DNA from: Jaapia argillacea MUCL 33604
Lineage: Eukaryota; Basidiomycota; Agaricomycetes; Jaapiales; Jaapiaceae
Direction: 5' to 3'
Length of the DNA: 64,000 nt
Assembly: GCA_000697665.1 (NCBI GenBank)
Contig: KL197709.1
Span: 1,611,791-1,675,790 of the forward strand
This document shows, piece after piece, positions 21,795 through 34,194 of the stretch. Each line of letters begins with the position of its first letter. The stretch's first letter is position 1. Under the pieces are notes generated by a model that made no database searches, was not told the origin of the DNA, and worked only from the letters and a program-made list of their open reading frames with translations. Position numbers and translations under genes: made by a program.

Positions 21795-24700
21795 TCATTT
21801 GTCCATATCAAAACAAGTAGCGCGGATAAACTGGCGATCCTCGTCAGACAAACTCATGTATGGGATAAACTTATGACTGTTTCTCGTCCGCCTCCCAGGC
21901 TTCGCAGAAGTCAAGTGGTCACGTTCCCCGCTATCGTCAACCCTCACCATGAACCTCATCCAAGGTTCATAATCCAGGAAGACAGGTGGTGGCACGACCG
22001 ATGGAAAGACACCGTCCTCAGTTTGTCTGGGAATCATCATTGACAATACCATGTCCGCCATGTGGTTCCGGTGATGGAGCGCTCGAGCTTGCAGAAGGGC
22101 AGGTACATCAACTAGGTCGCCGTCCCTGACGCGAAGCGCTGGGACCCATCCAGATCCCTCGACAATATCTGCAGAGGTCTCGATAAGCTCGAGCATCAAA
22201 TCCTCGTCCAAGTGGTGGTAGCTTGTGACGGGTATAGCGTCGTTCGCCTCTTGAACAAGCATTCTGGGACGGTCGCCCAAGGTTTCGTCATTGATCGAGC
22301 ATCGGTCGCTGTTGTGGGATATCACCTGGAGAACAGAGAGTTAAAGAACCCCGCCAACGTCGCATTGATTACTTCAGCAGCAAACGTACTTCAGGTGTTT
22401 GCAGCGATCTCCGACAGAGATTAGAGTCCACGAATGAAGCGGCCTCAATATGCTGGTACAAGCGGTGCAAGGATCGCAGATGCTTCTGTGGGTTTTGCGT
22501 AATATCGCGTCCAGCCACCCCAAGAGCAAGGGCGTCATGGCCCTGCTCCATTTCGGCGGGGGTGTTGGCTTCCGAAGCACAACGGCCTTGGCTACTTGGA
22601 GTATAGTCGCAAGAGTCGGCAGAATGCCAGAATTGCAGGTGATGGATGGCTCGCCTCAAGTCAGGGGTCTGAGAGACGCGGGCAAGTCGTGAACAGGTGG
22701 CATCACAATAATCAGGTGGAGCGGGCTCGCGTGAGCTGTCAAAAAGACTAAGTGCCGTTTTTCGGTTGACGAGAAACCCTTCCCGAAGGCTAATCGCTTG
22801 GAGGTAAGACGCTGCCAAGGAAGGAGGACTTGGTGTAAAGGTCAAAATAGCCTGAAGCGGAAGCGGAAGCTTGTTCAGCTTAATGAAAGACACATCTACC
22901 AGCATGATCCTGTCAAAATTTTCATAGCGAATGGGAGTGGAAAAACTTGCCGTTGCACGTCAAAATTACTGGCCGGCGGGACTTCGCTATCAGTTGGACA
23001 ACAGCGTCCCAGAAATTGGTGTCGTCCTTGAAAATCACGTCCACTTCTTCCAGTAAAATGAGGGACTGCCGGATTGCCGGATCGGTAGTGGGAGGGACAG
23101 GGTGCTCGTGAAAGTCATCAGTCTGCTCGTCATGGACTCCAAGGATCTCCAAAGCGGAGGAGTTCGCAGATCGACTTCGCCCCAGGACATGGTTCTTGCC
23201 CACCTCCCCAATGAGACGTTCCAAGTTCGCACCACTGCGTTTACCAATTCCAGGATATACCTCGAAAACCTCCCATTCCAGCTCTTGCGCACAGGCATAT
23301 ACAGCAGCGGTCTTGCCACTGCCAGGTGGGCCGGTGAGTAATATCGTGTTATAAAGCTTGAGGAAGTTGTTGGGAACTTGTAATTTCGGGCCGTCATCAT
23401 CGAGGTCGCCCACCGCTTCGGGGGATGGATTAGGCAGAGTTGGGTGAAGCGACTGAAAGAAGGGTAGAGATGTATCTTCAAAGATTGGGACATCGTCTTC
23501 CCCGTCGATTTCGTTGTCATCCACTATCCAGTCGTCCTCGTCCTCGTCATCGGAGCCAGCTGTCTGCTGCTTGTTCCCTTTCTTTGGCACTGATCGAATC
23601 ACCCGTCGTCGTTTCAAAGGCCGATTGTCTTCTGTTTTCTTCGACCTCTTTTTCCCTCTGTTTTTTCCCTTGGAGTCGTCCAGGTCATCCATATCAGGAT
23701 CGACTGCATCTGTATGCAATTCGAGGGCTCGCATCCAGTCCCTGATGAATAGAGCATGATGCTCGTTGCCAAGGACCTCGTAGGCGTGGCGAGGTTGCCA
23801 CTTGTCCGCCCAGAGAAGTTGAGATGGCACGGTGGATGACGGGGCTTCTGGTGTAAACGATAGCAACTTATTTGAGATTGCAGGGTACTTGTCACGATGC
23901 GACTGCGGTATAGTTTCCACGTATCTAGCTACGATCTCCGGGTCGAGGGGAGGAGAGGAATAGTCGTGCTTAGAGGGACGATTGGGCACTTGGGAGAGAG
24001 ACTGGACAGTGTAGTGGGGTGGGAAGGGCAACACTACCTCGGTCGGGTTCGGTTGCTGATGTTGACTGCGGCGACCCAGTGACAACGAAGGAGGTTCAAA
24101 CGAGGTCTGGTCTCCGCGGACATGTTGACATTCCTTCGAGGGGAAGGGTGCGCTCTGTTGTCTTGCCTCTTTCCGAGATAGAGGTTCGGGAGAGGTGGAT
24201 GTTCGCAGTGTCGCAGTTTGCTTCGGTCGGGAAAAGATAGGGAATGCCTTCCTATTCAAAGGGACGAGAGGCCGGATAATTTTTTGGACGGGCTGTTTGA
24301 TTGGAGAAGATTCTATAACAATAGGATCTTCAATGCTCCCCGGGTCAGAAACACTGATGGGTGCAATAGAAGTTCCCGATGCGGGAGGTGTGCGTGGTGG
24401 AGAGGGAGGAGGAGAACGGGGAGAGCAACGAGGAGGTAATCGGATGGTTCTGATAGGAACAGATTGAAAAGTCAGAGATATTGAAGGCGATGGATTGGGG
24501 CTGCTCGTAGTGATGTCAATGCTATCGCACTCAGCAGATTTTACCGAGGAGAACTCTTCTTTCGGCGGTGTGGGTTCCACAACCGACTTCGTGAAGATCG
24601 GGAACAGTTTGCTTGGGGGGATGGTCGGCGCTGTCGTTGGTGTATCAATACAGTGGCGAGGTACCGTATGCAAGCCACAGACGCACCTGAAACCGTGTGT

Positions 24701-25028
24701 TCTTCACTCGATAGGCCAGCGGACAGACTGGGCAACGATGTGACAACCAGCTCTGGGGGTGGATACTCGACAGCATCTCCGGGATGAGGAAGATCAACTT
24801 CCTCTATGTTGGTCAAGGTAGTCTCGATTGACGGTTTCGCGTTCTTTCCATTCACGGATACATCGAGGAATTTCGACGGCTCTTTCTTCAGGAAATGCAG
24901 TAACGTCTGTTTGGAGTCAAAATGATGAACGCGTGTCAATGAGCGGGAGGTGGCCACTAGCAGGTGAGACTTGCCTGCTGATTCTTTGAAGAAGTTCTCG
25001 AGGGAGCCTTTCTCTTGCTCTCGGTCAT
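21795..25028 (-). CDS. ELG1: ELG1/ATAD5: large subunit of the RFC-like PCNA unloader
   Basis: Five exons (25028-24975, 24906-24687, 24630-22951, 22895-22390, 22325-21795) give 996 residues with every phase consistent. The AAA+ core has the RFC-type entry LLWADKWQPRHAYEVLGNE, Walker A LLTGPPGSGKTAAVYACA at about residues 520-535, Walker B-like LILLEEVDVIFKDD, and VILTCND at the sensor region. Next comes a lid/collar with LPLQAILTFTP, ASYLQAISLREGF and RRAIHHLQFW. A FWDAV and glutamate-rich LLEEVD arrangement fits Elg1/ATAD5 rather than Rfc1, Ctf18 or Rad24. Exon 1 encodes an 18-residue basic N-terminus that joins to QQTLLHFLKK, a PIP-box-like PCNA-binding motif (Q17, L20, F23). The N-terminal third is Ser/Pro-rich. 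The protein unloads PCNA behind replication forks. Two of its four introns appear to use GC donors. Confidence 0.88.
22896..22950 (-). other. Probable GC-AG intron in ELG1 (55 nt)
   Basis: Exon end AACG, donor GCAAGT, acceptor GGTAG. Splicing gives VILTCND followed by VSFIKLNKLPLPLQAI, the order expected in Elg1. The alternative GT donor needs a 37 nt intron and disrupts the conserved CND motif. Confidence 0.75.
24907..24974 (-). other. Probable GC-AG intron in ELG1 (68 nt)
   Basis: Exon end CAGCAG, donor GCAAGT, acceptor AAACAG. It links the only suitable ATG (25028) to the long frame and creates the PIP-like motif. The long frame itself has no ATG upstream of this point before the next gene. 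Confidence 0.65.
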
Positions 25029-25211
25029 CACAGGATGGGGAGAGAGAAGACTGGAGATCACAAGAGACTGTATCGGAGGTTGAGCAAACTCTGGTGGCGA
25101 CAGCCACCACAGTGCCACCAGTCAGTATGGCGCGTCCCGTAACGCGTGACACACACAGAAACCTCGACAAGTAATCGATTCTGCAGAGTCAATTTCTCCT
25201 GCGGTTCACAG
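25029..25211. promoter_or_regulatory. Shared divergent promoter of ELG1 and the JMJD7-like gene
   Basis: The two start codons point away from each other across 183 bp. Both promoters and 5' leaders must lie here or overlap the coding ends. No TATA box is evident. Confidence 0.55.
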
Positions 25212-26614
<1,403 letters not shown>

Positions 26615-26953
26615 CTTCGACCCAGAGACTTGTCCGACAATGCAAAATCATAAAATAATATACACAATGGCTTGCGGACAGACTCGACCACGACAAGGCG
26701 TTACACGTAGATGTTACAGGATACAGGAGGCTTCCGTAATCACAATTTGTTGTTTCAAGCTTTCTGGTCTATAAATGACTTCATGACGAACAACGCGAGA
26801 AAAACCGACGTCCAGCGCTACATCTTCCCCTTGGAGGACCAGAAAGACAGCCTGAGCCTGTCTCCCACGTCTACAAGTTGGAGAGGTTGGTGACGGGCCA
26901 TGCGCTGAAACCAGTTATTAGAACTGCGTTGGACAAGAATGAGAATAAACGTA
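26615..26953. other. Convergent intergenic region
   Basis: About 340 bp between two gene 3' ends. No gene is seen; presumably the 3' UTRs of both neighbours. Confidence 0.5.
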
Positions 26954-28805
26954 CTATCCCTCAACCGACCGCTTGTAGCCGTATTTCCCGATGAAGGACT
27001 CGAGCTCTTTGGGTCCTCGTGATCCATAAGGGTAGGTAACGGGTTTAGGACGAGGACCACTTTGTCCTTCTATCCAGTGCAAGATAGGGGTGAAGATCTA
27101 GATAAAAGGCGAGTGAATAACCGAAGTTCGAAGTGAACATCAAATCATGCCAAACAAACCTTCCAGGCAACGTCCAACTCGTCATCTCTGACAAAGTTCG
27201 AATGGTCTCCCTTGAGCGCATCCAAAATCAAAGCCTCGTAGGCCTCAGGAATCTGGATGTCGGCAAAGCGTCTCTTGTACGTCAAGTCCATCTCCGTCGG
27301 CATCGCCCTGGTGTAGAGTCCAGGAGTCTTGGCATTGAGTTTGAGGTAAACCGCTTCAGAGGGTTGGATGCGGATGACGAGTTCGTTACGGGAGATGTCC
27401 TTGAAGATACCTTGTGTGACGTCTTTGAATTGGATACGAATCTCCACTTTGGCTTCGTTAAGAGCTGGTTTCAATGAGAATCAGCCATGGGGAACGGAAG
27501 CAAAGCGAGTGAGGGCGACACACCCTTGCCAGCCTTCAGAATGAAGGGAACGCCTTCCCATCTGGGATTGTGGATCCAGAGAGTGGTCGCGGCGTACGTG
27601 GGGCAAACGGAGTTTTGGGGGACGGTATCATCGTCGAGGTAACCAGGCTTGCCACCAGCGGCGACATACTGGCCCAAAAGTGTGTCGTTCCGTTCAACTG
27701 GAGGAATAGCACGCAAAACTTTGACCTGGTAGCTAGGTTTAAGGATACACTCGAAAGATATCAGAATTATATTCACCTTCTCATCACGAATGTCCTCAGC
27801 AGCGAAGGATACAGGTCGTTCCATAGTGAGGATACTGAGCACCTGTAGTAAGTCTAACGCCTGGGTCAGTACACCAGCTCCACGGAGTCGAATAACGTGC
27901 TTACGATTCTGCAAGATGTCACGAATGATACCAAACTCGTCAAAGTATCCACCGCGACCCTCGGTACCGAATGGCTCCTTGAAGGTGATCTGAACGTTGC
28001 TGATCGAGTTTTTGTCCCAAGCAGCACCCATCGCAACGTTGGCGAAGCGAAGCACGAGCAAGTTCTTGACCATCTCCTTTCCAAGATAATGATCGATACG
28101 ATATGTCTCATCCTCCGTCCAATGCTGCTTGAGCGAAGTGAGAAGCTCGCGACATGAAGCGGTGTCCTTGCCGAAAGGTTTCTCGACGATCATACGGTTT
28201 ACACCACCCTTGAAGATGTAGCAGTTCTCCTTGAGATTTTTAGCGACGGGGATGAAGACGCTAGGAGGGAGTGCAAGGTAGAATACACGGTTTCTCTCCT
28301 TTGTCTGGTAGCCGGACTCGATGCTCTCGAGAACCTTGTTCAGGTTGTCGAACGCAGCAGGGTCTTCATAAGATCCCGATACGTATGACGACAACGCCTT
28401 GAACTCCTCGATTTTCGCCGTTATCTCTGGATCGTTATTCGGATTCTTGATGTAACCCGTTGTGCGTTTGTGATACTCCTCATCGTCCATCTTTGTGCGT
28501 GCATATCCAACGATGTGGACACCACTAGGGAGGAAGCCATTGCGATAAAGGCCAAAGAGAGCGGGATAGGTCTGTGGGGCTTCGTCAACTTTCCAAGAAC
28601 TGTTTTGCCCTCGACCCCCAACATACTTTCTTCTTTGCCAAGTCACCAGATGCGCCGAGAACTGGAGAACAAGGAATGAGCCCCACGCCCAACGCCGATT
28701 GTGAGATCAGTTAAACATACCAACGATGACGGTGTTGTCCTTGAGAGTATGACCACTAGTCTCCATCGAGGGGATAGTGCCCGACATTGAACGTTGGCGC
28801 GACAT
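26954..28805 (-). CDS. ZWF1: Glucose-6-phosphate 1-dehydrogenase (ZWF1)
   Basis: First enzyme of the oxidative pentose phosphate pathway, making 6-phosphogluconolactone and NADPH in the cytosol. The coenzyme loop VLGASGDLAKKKTYPALFGL is assembled across two short introns. The substrate motif RIDHYLGKEMVKN near 28.09 kb contains the catalytic His. IVEKPFGKD, GRGGYFDEFGIIRDILQN, LLQVLSILTMERP, and the RWEGVPFILKAGK segment in the C-terminal domain are all present in family order. The start MSRQRSMSGTIPSMETS at 28805 is the first ATG. The C-terminus is PILHWIEGQSGPRP followed by GYKRSVEG. Introns are short; one, near 27717-27770, is a multiple of three without a stop. The gene is divergent from the THOC5-like gene. 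Confidence 0.95.
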
Positions 28806-29038
28806 GATTGATGATGGAGGGGGGAAGGAATGAGGGATTGAGTTGGATATGGACTGGGGTGAAGTACGGGGAATGTGAGACTGACAGGATAACAGCTGAG
28901 TAAAGCCGGATTGTTAGTGGATGATCTCAGAGGTTCGATGCGGTGTGTATGAGAACATCTCTTGTGACTTGCATCAGTCAGTTCATGAGAACGATATCAT
29001 CCTAGATTCCGGCCCGTACCCCCGCAGCTCCCACCATC
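28806..29038. promoter_or_regulatory. Shared divergent promoter of G6PD and the THOC5-like gene
   Basis: The two start codons are separated by 233 bp and point away from each other. No specific regulatory site was recognised. Confidence 0.5.
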
Positions 29039-29874
29039 ATGGCTCTCGACACTGGCGGCCTCAGCGACGACCCTCCCTTGCCCCCTTCCCCAGATGTTGT
29101 TGTCGACGCTCTGCGATCCCTTGTGTCCGAAAACTACATCGGCCGCGACACCACAGCCATGCACATCCGCGCAGGCTCACTCTTTTCACGCCTTAAAGCT
29201 CTGAACCGAGCAGCAAATGCTGCAACTCGCACTCATAAGCAAGCTACCACCGATGCGAGACATGAGATGGATCAGACCCATTTGGGCCTCCAAAATCTCT
29301 TATATGAGAAGAGACATCTGGAAAGGGAAATCGACAAGTGCCGACAATTCGCGTGAGTGGGAGTTTCGTTGCCACACCACCCTTGCACTTTGCCTGGTTG
29401 CTGAGGGAGTCTATGTAATTATAGATCCGTGTACCAGGATATTTCAATCTATCCCCTCGAACAGTTTGTCCAACTCGCTCCAGCAGAGCTGAGAACTCAG
29501 GATATCCTTGAGAATGAACATCAACTCATGCTCAGCCGGCTGAGTTTCGAGCTCGCCGAACGTCAAAGGTGTGTGAGCTTGGCGAGGCTTATTTGCAATG
29601 GAAGCCTGATACCATCCCACAAGATTAGATGAGAAGCGAAAGGCGTTGCTTCAGCGCAAGGAAGAACTTCTCAAGGAAAGCAAGGCTAAAGCCGCTACTA
29701 TGGAGAACGTCAAAGTGCAGATTGATACCTTGATGAAGGTTGGGTTCTTCGTTGCTTCCTTGGCGGCCAATGTTGACCCCTTCTCAGACGGCCGCAGACA
29801 TCCAGAAGAAGGTCGAGGAGTTGGTTCAACCAATCCCGGCTTCATCATCAAGAGATACGCCGATGGCCACTTGA
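29039..29874 (+). CDS. THO complex subunit 5 (THOC5/FMIP) family protein
   Basis: Short, mostly helical protein of about 220 residues. The diagnostic part is LQNLLYEKRHLEREIDKCRQ followed across an intron by FASVYQDISIYPLEQFVQ. This matches the THOC5 pattern in which a LLYEx3HLxxEI coiled coil precedes an acidic/aromatic turn. Then come DILENEHQLMLSRLSFELAE and LLQRKEELLKESKAK, a second coiled coil. The end reads QKKVEELVQPIPASS and DTPMAT. THO couples transcription to mRNA export; fungal members are often much shorter than the 680-residue human protein. Introns lie near 29355-29425, 29568-29630 and 29739-29787. The stop is TGA at 29872-29874. Confidence 0.8.
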
Positions 29875-30273
29875 CCTTCGCTTCGATTGCCTTGTCGCTC
29901 CGCTGATTCGAGCCCGCCATGACCAAGTGCGATACGTGTCGATTCGTTACAACTATGTTCACTCGATACAAACATGATCCCTACAACATTACAACAAAGA
30001 AAACAAGGGGTTCTGGTGATGGATGTCGACTGTAGTTGACGAAGAGGTGTGGGAAGGAAGACTTGGCTGATCGACAGGTGGGTAAGAAGGTATCAATGAT
30101 GCGGATCAGAAACTGTCGTGATAAGTGGTAGCAAATACGGTATGAGAAAAGAAGATTCTGGTGGAAAGTGGGAAGGGGATGGTGATACGTTTGATTATAC
30201 AATTGATCGTCAAGTCAAACCAGTGAATGCCTAGAAAATGCAGGAAAGAGGGGAGGAGAGACAACGTCGCCCA
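29875..30273. other. Convergent intergenic region
   Basis: About 400 bp between the 3' ends of the THOC5-like gene and UBC8. No gene seen. Confidence 0.5.
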
Positions 30274-31166
30274 TCATTCGCCGTCGCTAATACTGCCCAT
30301 ATCGCTCATTTCTGCGTCCTCATCTTCCTTGTCTTCACCCTCGGCTAGCGCATCTGCTGCCTCCTTCGTTGCAAATCGCTGGACGTATTCTGATGGTGTC
30401 GCAGGGTGTCGGTAATGGTTTCAAATTGCGCAGTGAATACGACACTCACCCTTTACTCTTGCCTCATACTCCTTCGGATGTCGCATGAGTAGTGCTGCTG
30501 CCTCGCCGTTCAGGGGGTCATTGGGGTTAGGATATCTGAGGAGTTGCGGCAAGAAGACCTCGAAGATATTGATCATATCTAGGAGCGAAGTTACTACGGG
30601 AGGCCCATTCTCCTGAGTCATGAGAGCGAACTCACCAAACATCGGCGACCACGTCTGGTTGATAACATCTAAGCAGACCGATCCGCTTCTGTAAGCCAAA
30701 GATCCCGAGTTAGGCACGACGTAGACATCGATGCAATCCCGACGTACAACTCATCGATATTTGGATGGAATATCTTATTCATAAACCCGATACTAGGTGA
30801 CTTGAACGGATACTGCTCGGGGAGCTCGACATGGATCTTCCACACTCCACCCGCAAAGGGGGCTGTGAAATGAGCCAGTCAATCAGCTTTCATCCTCCCT
30901 GAGTAGGCAAGAAACGGTCGGGATGTAGCTCACTCTCTGCTGGTCCAAAGAATCGAACATAGAACTCTGCCATGTTATCGTTCACGAGGGTAACCTCGTA
31001 ATCGGACATCAACCTACATCCACGGCCAGGTCATGACATTAGGATTCGCAAAACGTTGAGGCTACGGCCAGCAGCGAGTCACAACGACGTACAGCTTCAT
31101 AACATCGGTTTCGATACGACGTTTAGAACTGTAGACAACCCAAGGCCGATATCCCATCAAGCTCAT
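30274..31166 (-). CDS. UBC8: Ubiquitin-conjugating enzyme E2, UBC8/UBE2H type
   Basis: E2 enzyme; the yeast orthologue acts with the GID/CTLH ligase in catabolite degradation of gluconeogenic enzymes. Spliced exons give [67 protein letters not shown], then [18 protein letters not shown] with the catalytic Cys. [20 protein letters not shown] and [18 protein letters not shown] follow. The acidic tail [15 protein letters not shown] is characteristic of UBC8. At least six introns are needed. The start is the least certain point: ATG 31166 reads [19 protein letters not shown] in one frame, but a tiny upstream exon giving the usual MSSSKRR cannot be excluded. Confidence 0.88.
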
Positions 31167-31563
31167 TTCGATAGACAGAATGAAAGAGCCGACTTATCAT
31201 AATGCTTGCTTTGTAGATGGCGGTGATATGAACAAGTGTGGTGGATAGAGCTAATTGTGAGAGACGAGGTGAGGTGCACAGAGCAAGCTGAGAGCCTTGA
31301 AACGCCACCGCGGCTGCTTTCGGTATTTGCCGTCAAACAAAGCTTATCGGCCGAATGAGCCTCGACTTCACCTCCTCTCTTGTATCCTCGCAGCATGATG
31401 CAAGGAAATCGGTCCTCTTCCTTCCATAATTTAATTTACAGCTTTGAGCGACCTGCGCTCGATATATATTCTGGAGCCCAGACCTTCTCCCGACGCCAGA
31501 ACCTTACCCAGGAACAACCTTGCTCTGGAAAATCCATGCATCCCACAAGATCCCACTTCCGGT

Positions 31564-32222
31564 CTAGTAATACGAGTACTCCTCAACGACACAATACATG
31601 TCGTCTGGGTGGCACCATGACCGCCGGCGTCCAGTGAACGGAGCTCTCTGTCGTCCTCCTGTGGCTCTCGAGGGAGCTCGAGCCATCGCAGTACCTGCGC
31701 CATCCTCTGCTCTGAACGCTCGGAGAGCGATCAAGATCGCTGTTTATTCAATTTTCAGCGCCAATCTACGGCCAGACCTGGAGACGTACCAAACCAGAAC
31801 AAGCCAAACGCCCCAATGAGAATCATTTCTTCCTGCGTTTGCGAGAGCACCTCGCCATGCCTTCTATGATGGGCCACGACACTGCATCGTAGGCGAAACA
31901 TTGAGTCCGCGGAATTAATATCAGGTCAATGGATAGTTCTCACAGAACCATCAAGGAGCATATGGCAAGAATCGCGATGGATGTTTGTGTGAAGGTAAAG
32001 ATTTCTGCGGTGCCGATCCGCTGTCAGTAATCGACCCCAAACGAATGAGATGGGACTCACGCAGTGACTGAGGTAACATGTAGACAATCATATGTCCCAC
32101 AAACGCAGCTACCGCCGCTGGAGTGGCATATTGTCGGCGTTCTGTTCTGGTCCTTTAGGAAGTGCACGGCACTCACCGACACCGAAGGATCGACCTCTTC
32201 GAACGCTGAACAATTCTGCCAT
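31564..32222 (-). CDS. Putative MARVEL-like membrane protein, copy 3 (short)
   Basis: Tentative model. Exon 1 starts MAELFSVRRGRSF and ends at phase 1 after 40 nt (or 46 nt with the alternative donor). After an intron with a GGCGGTAG acceptor comes a hydrophobic segment AAFVGHMIVYMLPQSL. Then come IFTFTQTSIAILAICSLMV, a charged turn VVAHHRRHGEVLSQTQEE and the hydrophobic MILIGAFGLFWFGTAMARA. This order matches the first three membrane segments of the two neighbours upstream. After a Cys-containing loop ending VVEEYSYY a stop occurs, so the fourth membrane segment of the neighbours is missing. The 3' structure is uncertain. It could be a shorter functional member or a decaying copy. Confidence 0.42.
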
Positions 32223-32589
32223 AGCACGATACCGTTATCGATAGGGAATTCACAAGAGACTTAAAGTTGGGAGAGATTGGAGAGGACAAGATGGTCTCCG
32301 TCGCGCGCCGATAGATTTCAAAAGTACAAGGGCCATGAGGTCCGAGTGCTTCGAGCACGAGGAGTAAAAACATGTTGATTGTGAAGTAAAACGGATGTAC
32401 ATTGTAGTAATAACAGTATGTGAACCTGCAGTCGTTCTTCCATTGGTGATTGAGATCGGTCTAATCCGCGAAATGAAATCAAAAATCCCATGTCAACCAT
32501 GATAGGTCATGGTTGACGAATCTCAATGCTCTTTTGAAGAGAATGTCGGGCAAGAACCAGGTAACTTGCAAGGAACCACGCGTGGTCAC

Positions 32590-33723
32590 TCATGCGACCA
32601 CGCCAGGAATTTGGTTGATCATAGGCGGACCACCGTTTGAACCAGGCTGAATCACAATGGAGCTGCCTGGCATTTGCTGCACGACATACCCTCCTTGTAC
32701 GCCTTGCTGGGGGTACATCTGCATGCCTTGAGGATACGGCATTTGGTTTCCCGCCGCACCGTTAGGGTAGTAGTAGTCATAATAACCCGGCTGAGAATAT
32801 CGCAAGTGAGGATTTGCTCTTAGTCGGATACCACGGAGGCAGCTGTGCATACCATTTGATTGAACCAAGGAAGTTCGGAAATTGGCTCAAGCCATGCGTT
32901 GGGGCGGCCGAGCGTCTGTGATCGGCTGGTGAGGGAGAGGAGAATGATGAGGAAGATTGCCACTGTGATTGCGTTAATATAAAGTACAATAGAACTCGAC
33001 GGAAACTCACGCATAACAAAGTTCATCCACGAAAACGCTTCGATTACTTTCATCTCGCGGCAATACGCGGCGGAGGACACTGCAACGGAATCAGCACTCC
33101 AAGATAGACGTTATAACCTGAAATCACTGACTAGTTCCATGTTTTGTTGTTGTTCGGTCCATGTTGGTGAACAGCGAGCAATCGATGCCGCCAATCAAGT
33201 CTCTGAAGGAGAATGTAAGAAATGAAGTATTTAGGGACTAGAAATACAGACTGGGACCACGCGCCCATGGCTGTTGGAGGATATCAGGAGTCCGGATCGG
33301 GTGTGCACAGCAAAGCCACGTACCCAACCACAATGCAGTAAAAATGAAAAGCCAGAAGGCTTCAATACGAGGCTGGGACCATTGAAGTCTATCAAGCCAG
33401 TGAGTTACAATCGGCCAGGGCGACCAAGTGACCGCACATTATCAAGAAGATCAAGATCGTTAAGCAAGGAATGATCAAGGCAAATATCACAAAATCGGCT
33501 GTGACCCAAGCAGTCAGCAGGCGCCGTGGTCGATCCAGTGAAGATAGGTAGGCTTACAGTGAATGTTTGGAAGAAACACGCTCGCGAGATAACTTGCAAG
33601 TCCAAGTTCGGCAGCAGAACATATAAGCACAGCGACTGGTGCAAATGTGAGACCACATCGTAAAGTATGAACATGAACACCGACTGTAGCCAATGAGCCT
33701 ACGGCTCATAAAGAGAGCAGTCA
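32590..33723 (-). CDS. MARVEL-like four-helix membrane protein, copy 1
   Basis: Small polytopic membrane protein. Exon 1 is 40 nt (MTALFMSRRLIGY, phase 1). A 49 nt intron joins it to IAVLICSAAELGLASYLASV (helix 1). Helix 2 is DFVIFALIIPCLTILIFLIM. Helix 3 is QPRIEAFWLFIFTALWL, then GAMGAWSQ and the loop GGIDCSLFTNMDRTTTKHG. The conserved EMKVIEAFSWMNFVM leads into helix 4 LAIFLIILLSLTSRSQ. The cytoplasmic tail is Tyr/Gly/Gln-rich (QPGYYDYYYPNGAAGNQ, then QGVQGGYVVQQMPGS). Six to seven introns are needed. Fungal MARVEL proteins are thought to sit in membranes and sort or space membrane domains; the exact role is unknown. It shares architecture with the gene at 34.2-35.4 kb. Confidence 0.72.
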
Positions 33724-34194
33724 TTGCGATCGAGTTGTAAGTCTGAGGAATCTGGCTGAGCTCGTCGCAGTCGTAAGACACGTTTGAGTTCGTGGATGAT
33801 CGTGAAATGGAAGGGAAAATTCAAGGGGTGAGGGTGTTCTCGAGATGGGCTCGACCAGTGCAACGTTCCAACCTTGACTGAACAAAGTAGACGCGTGCCT
33901 TACATCATAGCCTAATTAGGCACCTCTCCGGCAAATCGGGTCCCAGTCAGATCCAAGCCGATCACAACAGCGCTTCTCAGGCGCTCCACTCATCCAATGG
34001 CCAAATGCCATCCATCCATGGACCTTGGCTTTCCCGCACGATCCCACTAGTAATTGATGCTACAAAATGCCCTTATATTGCTTTATAAACCGTGATGGTA
34101 CATCGATCCTACTGTACACTCTCCAAGGTACAACTGAGATAAATATACCACGTCCAAGATCGTACAACCCTCTCGGGATTGCTCATAATCATCA

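Noticed and set aside
24960-25020. KGSLENFF in the long ELG1 frame as a second PIP-box
   Set aside because: That frame has no ATG and the segment falls partly in the proposed GC-AG intron and partly out of frame with exon 1.
33640-33723. A 19 nt micro-intron in MARVEL-like copy 1
   Set aside because: It would join the frame, but a normal 49 nt intron (GTCGGT to CACCAG) does so too and gives the same 40 nt exon 1 as copy 2.
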